Part shown: positions 1 to 5,765 of the stretch, piece by piece
Layout of the letters: the number at the start of each line of letters is the position of its first letter
Numbering within the stretch: position 1 is the stretch's first letter
Origin: Elstera litoralis
GTDB lineage: Bacteria > Pseudomonadota > Alphaproteobacteria > Elsterales > Elsteraceae
Assembly (NCBI RefSeq): GCF_000963705.1
Contig: NZ_LAJY01000178.1
Coordinates: 1 to 6,453 of the forward strand
DNA: 6,453 nt
Direction: 5' to 3'
The notes under the pieces: generated by a model
Told to the model about the DNA's origin: nothing
Database searches by the model: none
The model's input: only the letters and a program-made list of their open reading frames with translations
Made by a program: the position numbers and the translations under genes

Positions 1-399
1 CAGCAAGCAGCGCCGCGTCCGCCCGTAGCGCAACCCGTTCCGGCGACCCCGCCCGCAAAGCCCGCCGCCGTGTTGCAGGGCCTCGATAAGGTCACGGCGC
101 GCGTCTCCAAACTCACTATTCCGGTTGGCGAGGCGGCGAATTTCGGCAGCCTCACGATCCACGTCGATGCTTGCATCAAGCGCCCGCCGGAAGAGCCGCC
201 GGAAAACTCGGCCTTTTTACGCATCGTCGATCACCCGCCGCAGCCCGCGAGCCAGGGCAAGGCGACGCCAACACCGAGCGATCCCTTTTTAAGCCTGCCC
301 GACCGTCTGATTTTTTCGGGCTGGATGTTTGCGTCCTCCCCGGCGCTGCACCCGCTGGAGCATCCGGTCTTCGATGTGATTGTGCTGGACTGCCGCTAA
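1..399 (+). CDS. DUF2155 domain-containing protein, 3' part (5' end outside window)
   Basis: The reading frame is open from the first base and codes for 132 residues up to the TAA at 397-399; the true start lies upstream of the window. The first ~23 visible residues are an Ala/Pro/Gln-rich linker. A compact domain follows that I recognise as DUF2155, from LQGLDKVTARVSKLTIPVGE, through a central CIKRPPEEPPENSAFL block, to the C-terminal FSGWMFASSPALHPLEHP and the closing VLDC. One Cys lies in the central block and one near the C-terminus, which could form a disulfide if the protein is exported. Members of this family in Alphaproteobacteria usually have an N-terminal signal peptide and are thought to be periplasmic, but their function is unknown; the signal region is not visible here. 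The family call is strong, and no biochemical role can be given. Confidence 0.88.
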   Translation, partial: QQAAPRPPVAQPVPATPPAKPAAVLQGLDKVTARVSKLTIPVGEAANFGSLTIHVDACIKRPPEEPPENSAFLRIVDHPPQPASQGKATPTPSDPFLSLPDRLIFSGWMFASSPALHPLEHPVFDVIVLDCR

Positions 400-484
400 C
401 CTCGACGTTGGCCTTACCCTTCGAGCGCGCCGGGTTTGCGGCCCTCTCGGCCCAAATCCCCGCTGAGTTTTCTCTTAGTCTGGG

Positions 485-2581
485 ATGCCCCACATGCTTC
501 GCCAAAGCGATTTCCCGCCGCCGCCTGCCGCCCGTGCGAAACCTTTCACTCATCCCGACGGGCGGCCCGATCCTTGGGCGTGGCTGCGCGACCCCGGTTA
601 TCCCGAGGTCACGGACCCGGAGATTCTCGGCTATCTGACGGCCGAAAACGCCTATGTTGAAAGCGTGTTGGGCGGTACGGACGACCCGCGCCGGGCATTG
701 CTGACCGAGTTGAAAAGCCGGGTGATCGAGGACGAGCGCACACCACCGGAATGGGATCATGGCGTCTGGCTATGGGGGCGGTATCAACCGGGGCAGCAAT
801 ATGCCCAAACCTGCCTCGCCGGGTCGTTGGAGGAGGCGAAAGCCAATCGCGGCACGGTTATTTTCGATCAGAATCTGCGGGCGGAGGGGAAGCCCTATTA
901 CGCTCTGCGCGGGCTCGAACTCTCCCCCGACCGCCGCTTCCTGGCGGTGCTGGAGGATACCGACGGCTCGGAACGGTTAGTGCTGCGGGTCAGAGATTTG
1001 GCCAACGACAGCTTTCTGCCGATTGAAATCGGTGATTGCACTTACGGGCTGGAATGGTCGGCCGATAGCAGCCGGATTTTCTATGTCAAGCAGGATGCGC
1101 AACAGCGCCCGCGCTGGGTTTATGCCCATACGCTCGGCAGCGACCCCGCGACCGATACGCTGATCTATCACGAGGCCGATCCCACCTTCTACTTGGGGAT
1201 CGAGCGTAGCCCGAGTGGGCGTTACCTCTTCATTGTCGTGGCGCAGAAAACCTGCTCCGAGCAGTGGATTTTGTCCTTGGAAGGGGCGGGTACGCAGCCG
1301 CGTTGCCTAAACCCGCGCCGCGCTAACCACGAGTACAGCGCCTTCGACCGCAATGGCGAATGGTTGATTCTCACGAACGACACGCACCCCAATTTCCGCG
1401 TGGTGCGGGCAGCGTTCGACCGTTTGGATGAGGCCGATTGGCAGGAGGTCATCCCCCCCTCCGATATGGTTTTCATCGAAGGGATTAGTGGGACCGCGCA
1501 TTTTTGGTACGTCACCGAGCGCACCGACGAAGCGCGCAAGCGGGTTCGGATCATCACCGCCGGGCAGGACAGCGATGCGGGCGCGCAGGAAGTGACCTTC
1601 CCCGATGCCGCCTATGCTCTCTGGGTACTGCCTGGGTATGATTGGCAACGCCGAACCCTACGCCTGCGCTATGAAACGCTGGCGCGCCCGAAGACCTATT
1701 TCGACTATCACGTCGGCAGCAAACGCCTGGACATTGTTCAGCAGACCGAGATTCCCGGCGGGCACAACCCCGATGACTATATTGTCGAGCGCCTGTGGGC
1801 ACCCACCCCCGATGGCGAGCGCGTGCCGCTCTCGGTGGTGCGGCGGCGCGATGTAGCGCTGGATGGGACGGCCCCGACGCTGCTCTACGGCTACGGCTCC
1901 TACGGCGCAAGCATGGATGCCGCCTTCAGCACCAATCGTCTGAGTTTGCTCAGCCGAGGTTTCGTCTACGCCCTCGCCCATATTCGCGGTGGGGAAGAGC
2001 GCGGGCGGCGTTGGTATGAGGACGGTAAGTTCCTCAAGAAGAAAAATACCTTCACCGACTTCATCGCCGCTGGCGAGCATTTGATTGCACAAGGCTATTC
2101 CCAGAAAGGCCGTATCGGCTGCATGGGCGGCAGCGCGGGCGGCATGTTGATGGGGGCGGTACTCAATCTGCGCCCGGATCTCTGGGGCGCGTCGGTGGCG
2201 CAGGTGCCGTTCGTGGACGTGCTCTCGACCATGCTCGACGATAGCCTGCCGCTGACGGCCTTCGAGTACGAGGAATGGGGCAATCCCAACGACCCCGCCT
2301 ATTACGCCTATATGCAGAGCTATAGCCCCTACGATCAGGTGGCGGCGCAGGCCTATCCGCCGATCCTGATTACCGCCGGGCTCAGCGATCCGCGCGTTAC
2401 CTATTGGGAGCCGGCGAAATGGGCGGCGAAATTGCGCGCCACCAAGACCGACGATTCGGTTCTGCTGCTGCGCACTGAAATGAGCGCCGGGCACGGCGGC
2501 GCGTCCGGGCGCTATAAGGCGCTGGAGGAAATCGCCGAAACCTATGCCTTCCTCTTCAAGGCGCTTGGGATCGCGGGTTGA
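485..2581 (+). CDS. ptrB: Oligopeptidase B (prolyl oligopeptidase family S9A)
   Basis: This is a serine peptidase that cleaves small peptides after Arg or Lys, normally in the cytosol; no signal peptide is seen. The 698 residues fit the usual ~690. An N-terminal beta-propeller (about residues 15-415) gates a C-terminal alpha/beta-hydrolase domain (about 430-695). The nucleophile is Ser550 in MGGSAGGMLMGA, the acid Asp635 in LSDPRVTYWEPAKW, and the base His670 in SAGHGGASGRY. The 85- and 35-residue spacings match the E. coli enzyme (S532, D617, H652, from memory). Glu594 and Glu596 in EYEEWGNP match the pair that binds the P1 basic side chain, which supports OpdB over other S9 members. Asp478 is kept, but the residue matching E. 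coli Asp462 is Ala480. The start is uncertain: ATG 485 lacks a well-placed ribosome site, while ATG 494 (residue 4) has GGGA 8 bases upstream. The stop overlaps the next start (TGATG). Confidence 0.95.
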   Translation: MPHMLRQSDFPPPPAARAKPFTHPDGRPDPWAWLRDPGYPEVTDPEILGYLTAENAYVESVLGGTDDPRRALLTELKSRVIEDERTPPEWDHGVWLWGRYQPGQQYAQTCLAGSLEEAKANRGTVIFDQNLRAEGKPYYALRGLELSPDRRFLAVLEDTDGSERLVLRVRDLANDSFLPIEIGDCTYGLEWSADSSRIFYVKQDAQQRPRWVYAHTLGSDPATDTLIYHEADPTFYLGIERSPSGRYLFIVVAQKTCSEQWILSLEGAGTQPRCLNPRRANHEYSAFDRNGEWLILTNDTHPNFRVVRAAFDRLDEADWQEVIPPSDMVFIEGISGTAHFWYVTERTDEARKRVRIITAGQDSDAGAQEVTFPDAAYALWVLPGYDWQRRTLRLRYETLARPKTYFDYHVGSKRLDIVQQTEIPGGHNPDDYIVERLWAPTPDGERVPLSVVRRRDVALDGTAPTLLYGYGSYGASMDAAFSTNRLSLLSRGFVYALAHIRGGEERGRRWYEDGKFLKKKNTFTDFIAAGEHLIAQGYSQKGRIGCMGGSAGGMLMGAVLNLRPDLWGASVAQVPFVDVLSTMLDDSLPLTAFEYEEWGNPNDPAYYAYMQSYSPYDQVAAQAYPPILITAGLSDPRVTYWEPAKWAAKLRATKTDDSVLLLRTEMSAGHGGASGRYKALEEIAETYAFLFKALGIAG

Positions 2582-2865
2582 TGCGGGCGGTTCACCTCTT
2601 CATTGAGGGCCGCGTTCAGGGCGTCGGCTTTCGCGATTGGCTGCGCCGCGAGGCCGAGGGGCTCGGGCTCCACGGTTGGGTGCGCAATCGGGGCGATGGG
2701 CGTGTCGAAGCGCAGGCCCAAGGCGCGCCGGAGGCGATTCAGAAGCTCGTCGCCGCCTGCCATCGCGGGCCGGAGTTAGCGCATGTCAGACATGTGGAAT
2801 TGGACGAGATTCCGATTAATTCGGCGCTTTCTGCCGAATTCGTGCGATTATCAACTGTTTCGTAA
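2581..2865 (+). CDS. acyP: Acylphosphatase
   Basis: This small cytosolic enzyme hydrolyses the carboxyl-phosphate bond of acylphosphates such as 1,3-bisphosphoglycerate or acetyl/carbamoyl phosphate (EC 3.6.1.7). The 94 residues match the usual 90-100. The phosphate-binding loop EGRVQGVGFR carries the conserved Arg18. The second signature, GWVRNRGDGRVE, carries the catalytic Asn36. Their 18-residue spacing equals that of the Arg/Asn pair of the well-studied muscle enzyme. I chose ATG 2581 because its A is shared with the last base of the ptrB stop (TGATG), a classic translational coupling arrangement; a TTG three bases earlier is less likely. The final residues are encoded over an 8-bp inverted repeat (2818-2825 with 2833-2840). 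Co-transcription with ptrB is inferred. I know of no direct functional link between the two products. Confidence 0.95.
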   Translation: MRAVHLFIEGRVQGVGFRDWLRREAEGLGLHGWVRNRGDGRVEAQAQGAPEAIQKLVAACHRGPELAHVRHVELDEIPINSALSAEFVRLSTVS

Positions 2866-2962
2866 CTGAGTCTCTTGTCATAATAATCTTGTCGGTTTGT
2901 TTGTGTAGGGTCACGGTAAACAGTAGCGCGAACCGCAGAACGCCACCGCGAGGGGTAAGACC
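2866..2962 (+). promoter_or_regulatory. AT-rich leader of phaZ with possible promoter and ribosome-binding site
   Basis: This 97-base gap is clearly richer in A/T than its surroundings, mainly at 2866-2906. CATAAT at 2879-2884 fits a -10 box in 5 of 6 bases, but no good -35 box lies 16-18 bases upstream. TTGTCA at 2875-2880 resembles a -35 box, without a convincing -10 at the right distance. The heptamer TCTTGTC occurs twice, at 2873-2879 and 2887-2893, and could be a regulator site. GAGGGG (2950-2955), 7 bases before ATG 2963, is a credible Shine-Dalgarno sequence. The promoter is a guess; the ribosome site is fairly safe. Confidence 0.3.
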
Positions 2963-4183
2963 ATGTTTTTGTATCAGGCTTATAACGCTCAACAGGCTGC
3001 GATGGAGCCGTTGCGTTGGTTTGCCAATGAAGTCCGCACCTTTGCTGGACGTTCGGGTCTCACCTCCTCGATGTCCAACCCGATTATGGATGCCTTCACG
3101 GCGGCCTGCGATGTTGTCGCCGACGCCAAGCCGCTGCATGATCGACCCGATTACGGGATTCGCACCACTCTCGTGGATGGGCATATGGTGCCCATCGAAG
3201 AGGAAGTGGCGCTGCGCAAGCCGTTCTGCGATCTGCTGCACTTCAAAAAGCCGGGTGTGACCGGCCAGCCGCGCGTGATTGTGTTCGCGCCGATGTCGGG
3301 CCATTTTTCCACACTGCTGCGCGGGACGGTCGAAGCCCTGCTGCCGCAGCATGATGTGTATATCACCGACTGGGTGAACGCCCGCAATGTGCCGCTGTGG
3401 CAGGGGCATTTCGGCCTCGATGCCTTTATCGATTATTGCGTCGAGTTCCTGCGCCACTTGGGGCCGGATGTGACGGCGGTTGCCGTGTGTCAACCGGCAG
3501 TGCCGCTGCTGGTGGCCGTATCGGCGATGGCGCAGATGAATGATCCAGCGCAGCCGAAAGCGATGGTGCTGATGGGCGGGCCGCTCGATACGCGCGTCAG
3601 CCCGACCAAAGTGAATGAATTCGCTCAATCGGGCTCGATTGAAACCATCAAGCAGATGGTCATTACCCATGTGCCGCCACCCTATGCCGGGATGATGCGC
3701 GCCGTTTATCCGGGTTTCTTGCAGCTTTCGGGTTTCATGAGCATGAACATCGGTCGCCATGTGCGCGCCCATGTGGATATGTTCCGCAATCTGGTGAAGG
3801 GCGATGGCGAAAGCGTGACCTCCACCAAGAAATTCTACAAAGAATATCTGACGGTCATGGATATGCCCGCCGATTTCTATCTGCAAACCCTGACGGCCGT
3901 GTTCCAGAATTACGATTTGCCCTTGGGTAAATTCAAATATCGCGACATGCTCATCACCCCGTCGGCCATCGAGAAGACGGCGCTGATGACGGTGGAAGGC
4001 GCGGACGACGATATTTGCGGCCCCGGCCAAACCCAGGCGGCGCATATTCTCTGCTCGGGCATTCCGTCCGAACGGCGCATCGATTATGTCCAACAGGGCG
4101 TCGGCCATTACGGCGTGTTCAATGGCCGTAAGTTCCGCGAACAGATTCTGCCGCGTATCGCCTCCTTTATCCAAGCGGCGTAA
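2963..4183 (+). CDS. phaZ: Intracellular polyhydroxybutyrate depolymerase
   Basis: The product mobilises stored poly-3-hydroxybutyrate by hydrolysing granule-bound polymer in the cytoplasm (EC 3.1.1.75). The 406 residues fit the PhaZ1/PhaZa family (about 400-420). The N-terminus MFLYQAYNAQQAAMEPLRW is typical and has no signal peptide. The catalytic residues follow the Cys-nucleophile pattern of this class: Cys176 in AVCQPAVPLL in place of a lipase-box Ser, Asp348 in EGADDDICGPGQ, and His382 in GVGHYGVFNGRKF. These lie close to the C183, D355, H388 spacing of the Ralstonia enzyme (from memory). The second half (about 200-402) corresponds to the PHB_depo_C domain, including the RDMLITPSAI stretch. 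The start is supported by GAGGGG 7 bases upstream. It is separated by 97 bases from acyP and by 122 bases from the sigma gene, so it is probably its own transcription unit. The gene implies that the organism makes PHB, although no synthase lies in the window. Confidence 0.97.
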   Translation: MFLYQAYNAQQAAMEPLRWFANEVRTFAGRSGLTSSMSNPIMDAFTAACDVVADAKPLHDRPDYGIRTTLVDGHMVPIEEEVALRKPFCDLLHFKKPGVTGQPRVIVFAPMSGHFSTLLRGTVEALLPQHDVYITDWVNARNVPLWQGHFGLDAFIDYCVEFLRHLGPDVTAVAVCQPAVPLLVAVSAMAQMNDPAQPKAMVLMGGPLDTRVSPTKVNEFAQSGSIETIKQMVITHVPPPYAGMMRAVYPGFLQLSGFMSMNIGRHVRAHVDMFRNLVKGDGESVTSTKKFYKEYLTVMDMPADFYLQTLTAVFQNYDLPLGKFKYRDMLITPSAIEKTALMTVEGADDDICGPGQTQAAHILCSGIPSERRIDYVQQGVGHYGVFNGRKFREQILPRIASFIQAA

Positions 4184-4206
4184 GCCTCAAAAACCTGCGC
4201 TTCCCC

Positions 4207-4242
4207 CGCTGCCCGGCACTCGGAAATTTTTGCCGGGCAGCG
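4207..4242 (+). terminator. 12-bp perfect stem-loop between phaZ and the sigma gene
   Basis: CGCTGCCCGGCA (4207-4218) is the exact reverse complement of TGCCGGGCAGCG (4231-4242). The 12-nt loop is CTCGGAAATTTT. It begins 24 bases after the phaZ stop, where a terminator is expected. No U-tract follows the stem, since the next bases are CGCAGGGC, so it is not a textbook intrinsic terminator. It could terminate weakly, stabilise the phaZ mRNA 3' end, or be a binding site for the divergent control of the next operon. The repeat itself is certain; its role is not. Confidence 0.45.
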
Positions 4243-4278
4243 CGCAGGGCTCGCCCATCCCCCCCGTATAAGGATAAG
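4238..4278 (+). promoter_or_regulatory. Candidate regulatory element upstream of the sigma gene (copy A)
   Basis: CAGCGCGCAGGG (4238-4249) is followed by GCC, a run of seven C (4259-4265) and GTATAAGGATAAG. The same order of parts occurs before the EF-hand gene at 5714-5753, with 11 of the 12 first bases identical. TATAAG or GATAAG could act as a -10 region, or CGTA (4265-4268) as an ECF-type -10. The match could mark an autoregulated ECF promoter, but with two copies the reading remains tentative. Confidence 0.3.
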
Positions 4279-4887
4279 ACGGACGGCGGCAGAGGGTACT
4301 TCTGAATGGTTCTATCGGCGTTTGGCCGATCCTGGCCGCGCTTCGGCAAACCCGAGGCGGGGGCAGAGGAGTCTGCGGTTTCTTCGTCCGCAGCGCAGCG
4401 GTTCGCCCGGATCGCGGCGGGGGATGCGCGCGCTTTCCGCGATTTGGTGGCGGAGCAAACGCCCCGGCTGCTGCGCCTTGCCATCCGGATGCTCGGCAAT
4501 GCCTCGGATGCGGAAGAGGTGGTGCAGGAAGCCTTATTGAAGGTCTGGACCAAGGCTGCGCTCTGGGATGCGTCGCGTGGCCAGCCGGAAACCTGGATCT
4601 ACAGTATTTGCACCAACCTCTGCCTTGATCGGCTGCGGCGGCCCAAACATATGGTGGCGTGGGAGGAGGGGTTCGATCCGCCCGATCCGACGCCGGGGGC
4701 CGATGCCGATTTGGAAACCCAGGCACGCGATCGAACGATCGCCGCCGCCATCGCCGCCCTCCCGGATCGCCAGCGCGCCGCTATTGTGCTGACATATCAG
4801 GAAGGCTCAGTAACGCCCAAGTTGCCGACCTGTTGGAGATGTCCGTCTCAGCGCTCGAAGCAGTGCTGGTGCGGGCACGCAGAACCC

Positions 4888-4904
4888 TGAGAGCCCGGCT
4901 CTCA
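4888..4904. repeat. Perfect 8-bp inverted repeat at the 3' end of the sigma gene
   Basis: TGAGAGCC (4888-4895) and GGCTCTCA (4897-4904) are exact reverse complements around a single central C. In RNA this could form a 6-bp stem with the loop CCCGG, nine bases before the GGAGGAGG ribosome site of the next gene. It may tune translation of the anti-sigma gene or be a protein-binding palindrome. It could also be chance, as it lies in the coding sequence for RRTLRARLS. Confidence 0.35.
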
Positions 4905-4912
4905 ACTTGGCT

Positions 4913-4920
4913 GGAGGAGG
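4913..4920 (+). promoter_or_regulatory. Strong ribosome-binding site of the putative anti-sigma gene
   Basis: GGAGGAGG lies 6 bases before ATG 4927 and inside the end of the sigma gene. It is the best Shine-Dalgarno sequence in the window and settles the start at 4927. With the 8-base overlap it suggests coupled, efficient translation of the anti-sigma factor. Confidence 0.75.
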
Positions 4921-4926
4921 AACAGA

Positions 4927-5232
4927 ATGACTAATCCATCCGGTCCCGACACGCTCGCGGACCTTCTAAGCCGCGCGGCCCCGGTGCCGTCGCCCGAGCA
5001 AACCGCCGCGCTTGAGAGCCGAATCCTCCACGCCGCTGACCGGGTTTCGATCCGCCGCGCGCCGCGAATTTGGCTGGTGCCGACCGCCGCGCTCGCGGCG
5101 AGCCTGTTTTTGGGGCTGGCGACGGGCTATGCCCTGGTTCCGGCGCAAACCCCGGCGGCCAGCGCCTCGCCGTTGATGCTTCTAACGTTGGGGCCAGCGG
5201 ATATTTTTTCGAGCTGGTTCAATTTTCTCTAG
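4927..5232 (+). CDS. Small single-pass membrane protein, probable anti-sigma factor (CnrY-like layout)
   Basis: This is a 101-residue protein with no family I can name from sequence. Residues 1-47 are hydrophilic and should be cytoplasmic, with a likely helix at about 21-40 (PSPEQTAALESRILHAADRV) that ends in a basic stretch (RRAPR). One membrane helix spans about 48-71 (IWLVPTAALAASLFLGLATG...). About 30 residues (72-101) would lie in the periplasm, rich in Ala/Pro and then hydrophobic (PLMLLTL, SSWFNFL). Its ATG overlaps the restored end of the sigma gene by 8 bases, and a periplasmic-sensor gene follows 24 bases later. This position, size and topology match CnrY of Cupriavidus (about 95 residues), which holds CnrH at the membrane with a short cytoplasmic segment. 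The anti-sigma role is inferred from context and topology; there is no zinc-binding HxxxCxxC motif. The positive-inside rule (RR near residues 43-47) supports the cytoplasmic N-terminus. Confidence 0.8.
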   Translation: MTNPSGPDTLADLLSRAAPVPSPEQTAALESRILHAADRVSIRRAPRIWLVPTAALAASLFLGLATGYALVPAQTPAASASPLMLLTLGPADIFSSWFNFL

Positions 5233-5243
5233 GGCGCGGTTTT

Positions 5244-5247
5244 GGAG
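5244..5247 (+). promoter_or_regulatory. Ribosome-binding site that fixes the sensor gene start
   Basis: GGAG lies 9 bases before ATG 5257. A possible TTG start at 5242 would lie on this site itself and has no Shine-Dalgarno sequence of its own, so ATG 5257 is preferred and the protein is 147 residues. Confidence 0.6.
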
Positions 5248-5256
5248 ATTCGCAGA

Positions 5257-5700
5257 ATGCGACAGTGGATAAAAATTGGCCTGTTGGTCTCGGTCGCCGG
5301 GAACCTGTTTCTCGGGGGGCTTTTGGTCGGCTCGGAGTTGCGCCGCCCGCCGAAGCCGCCATTCGGCCCGCCGGAGATGATGATCGAGCAGCTCGCTACC
5401 CGCCTGTCCGCCGCCGATCAGGCCGTTCTGAACGGGGTGATGGCGGAGGTGAGGGAGCGTTTCCGCACCTCGCGCGCAACGATTGAACGCGCCAAAGCGG
5501 CGACGGCGGATATTCTGGCCCAGGAGCCGCTGGATCTGGCGCGGCTGCGCCAGTCGGTCATCGAAATCGACGCGCAGATGCAAACCGTCGGCAAGGGCAT
5601 TACCGACAGCCTCGTCGGCTCGGCGGAAAAATTATCGCCGGAGGGCCGGGCTTTCGTCGCCGATCTGCTGCGCCGCCCGCCGCCGCTCCCCCCGCGTTAA
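5257..5700 (+). CDS. Periplasmic heavy-metal sensor family protein (Metal_resist/CnrX-like)
   Basis: The product has 147 residues, close to CnrX (148). A membrane anchor lies at about residues 6-25 (IKIGLLVSVAGNLFLGGLLVG), preceded by MRQW and with Arg29/Arg30 after it. A Pro-rich stretch (31-39) follows. A helical periplasmic domain spans about 40-140, with the family-like segments EQLATRLSAADQAVL and KLSPEGRAFVADLLRR, and a Pro-rich end (PPPLPPR). I chose ATG 5257 because GGAG at 5244-5247 lies 9 bases upstream; a TTG at 5242 would add five residues but overlaps that site. In CnrX-type systems this protein senses metal in the periplasm and makes the anti-sigma factor release its sigma factor. 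This protein has no His and no Cys at all, so the CnrX Co/Ni ligands are missing. The family placement is good, but the signal sensed is unknown. Confidence 0.82.
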   Translation: MRQWIKIGLLVSVAGNLFLGGLLVGSELRRPPKPPFGPPEMMIEQLATRLSAADQAVLNGVMAEVRERFRTSRATIERAKAATADILAQEPLDLARLRQSVIEIDAQMQTVGKGITDSLVGSAEKLSPEGRAFVADLLRRPPPLPPR

Positions 5701-5713
5701 AGCCCCGGTATTA

Positions 5714-5753
5714 CAGAGCGCAGGGTTTTGCCTCGGCCCCCCTTTCAGATAAA
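5714..5753 (+). promoter_or_regulatory. Candidate regulatory element upstream of the EF-hand gene (copy B)
   Basis: CAGAGCGCAGGG (5714-5725) differs from copy A (4238-4249) at one base in twelve. It is likewise followed by GCC (5730-5732), a run of six C (5737-5742) and GATAAA (5748-5753). The distance from the end of the 12-mer to GATAA is 23 bases here and 24 in copy A. If real, it would place the EF-hand gene under the same control as the sigma operon. Confidence 0.3.
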
Positions 5754-5765
5754 CGAGGTAAACCC

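Larger units (their letters stand above)
4306..4934 (+). pseudogene. ECF RNA polymerase sigma factor, interrupted by a single-base frameshift
   Basis: The first frame from ATG 4306 (AGAGGG at 4291-4296 as ribosome site) codes for a normal sigma-70 region 2 at about residues 42-112. It includes the DAEEVVQEALLKVW helix and WIYSICTNLCLDRLRR, which contact core RNA polymerase and the -10 DNA. Region 4 begins at ALPDRQRAAIVLTYQEG (residues 151-167). After codon 167 (GGC, 4804-4806) the frame runs into a meaningless Cys/Trp-rich tail and stops at 4888-4890. In the -1 frame from CTC 4806 the expected LSNAQVADLLEMSVSALEA and VLVRARRTLRARL follow without loss of a residue, ending at TAA 4932-4934. 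Joined, this gives a 209-residue ECF factor of usual size. One base seems to be missing at 4805-4807. As read, the product lacks the region 4.2 helix-turn-helix and could not recognise a -35 element. The true end overlaps the next start by 8 bases, as expected for a sigma/anti-sigma pair. A sequencing error is a live alternative. I see no slippery heptamer. Confidence 0.88.

Noticed and set aside
400..484. Terminator or promoter between the DUF2155 gene and ptrB
   Set aside because: I found no stable stem with a T-run and no credible -35/-10 pair in these 85 bases.
176..760. A 194-codon - strand frame across the DUF2155/ptrB gap
   Set aside because: It overlaps two well-supported + strand genes and has a low-complexity Arg/Pro/Ala composition typical of GC-rich antisense frames.
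1658..2494. A 278-codon open frame on the - strand opposite ptrB
   Set aside because: It is a shadow of the ptrB catalytic domain, rich in Arg/His/Ala, with no family resemblance or ribosome site.
2818..2840. AATTCGGC/GCCGAATT 8-bp inverted repeat as a terminator of acyP
   Set aside because: It lies inside the coding sequence, 25 bases before the stop codon, and has no U-tract after it.
2816..4174. A 452-codon open frame on the - strand opposite phaZ
   Set aside because: It mirrors phaZ codons and gives a His/Arg-rich protein with no recognisable domain; phaZ has clear catalytic motifs.
4795..4812. Programmed -1 ribosomal frameshifting in the sigma gene
   Set aside because: No slippery heptamer is visible at CAGGAAGGCTCAG, and ECF factors of this kind are not known to me to be recoded. 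Kept only as an alternative inside the frameshift finding.
4841..4890. Cys-rich end of the sigma reading frame (CWRCPSQRSKQCWCGH) as a zinc-binding tail
   Set aside because: It is out-of-frame translation of region 4.2; the same bases in the -1 frame give a standard helix-turn-helix.
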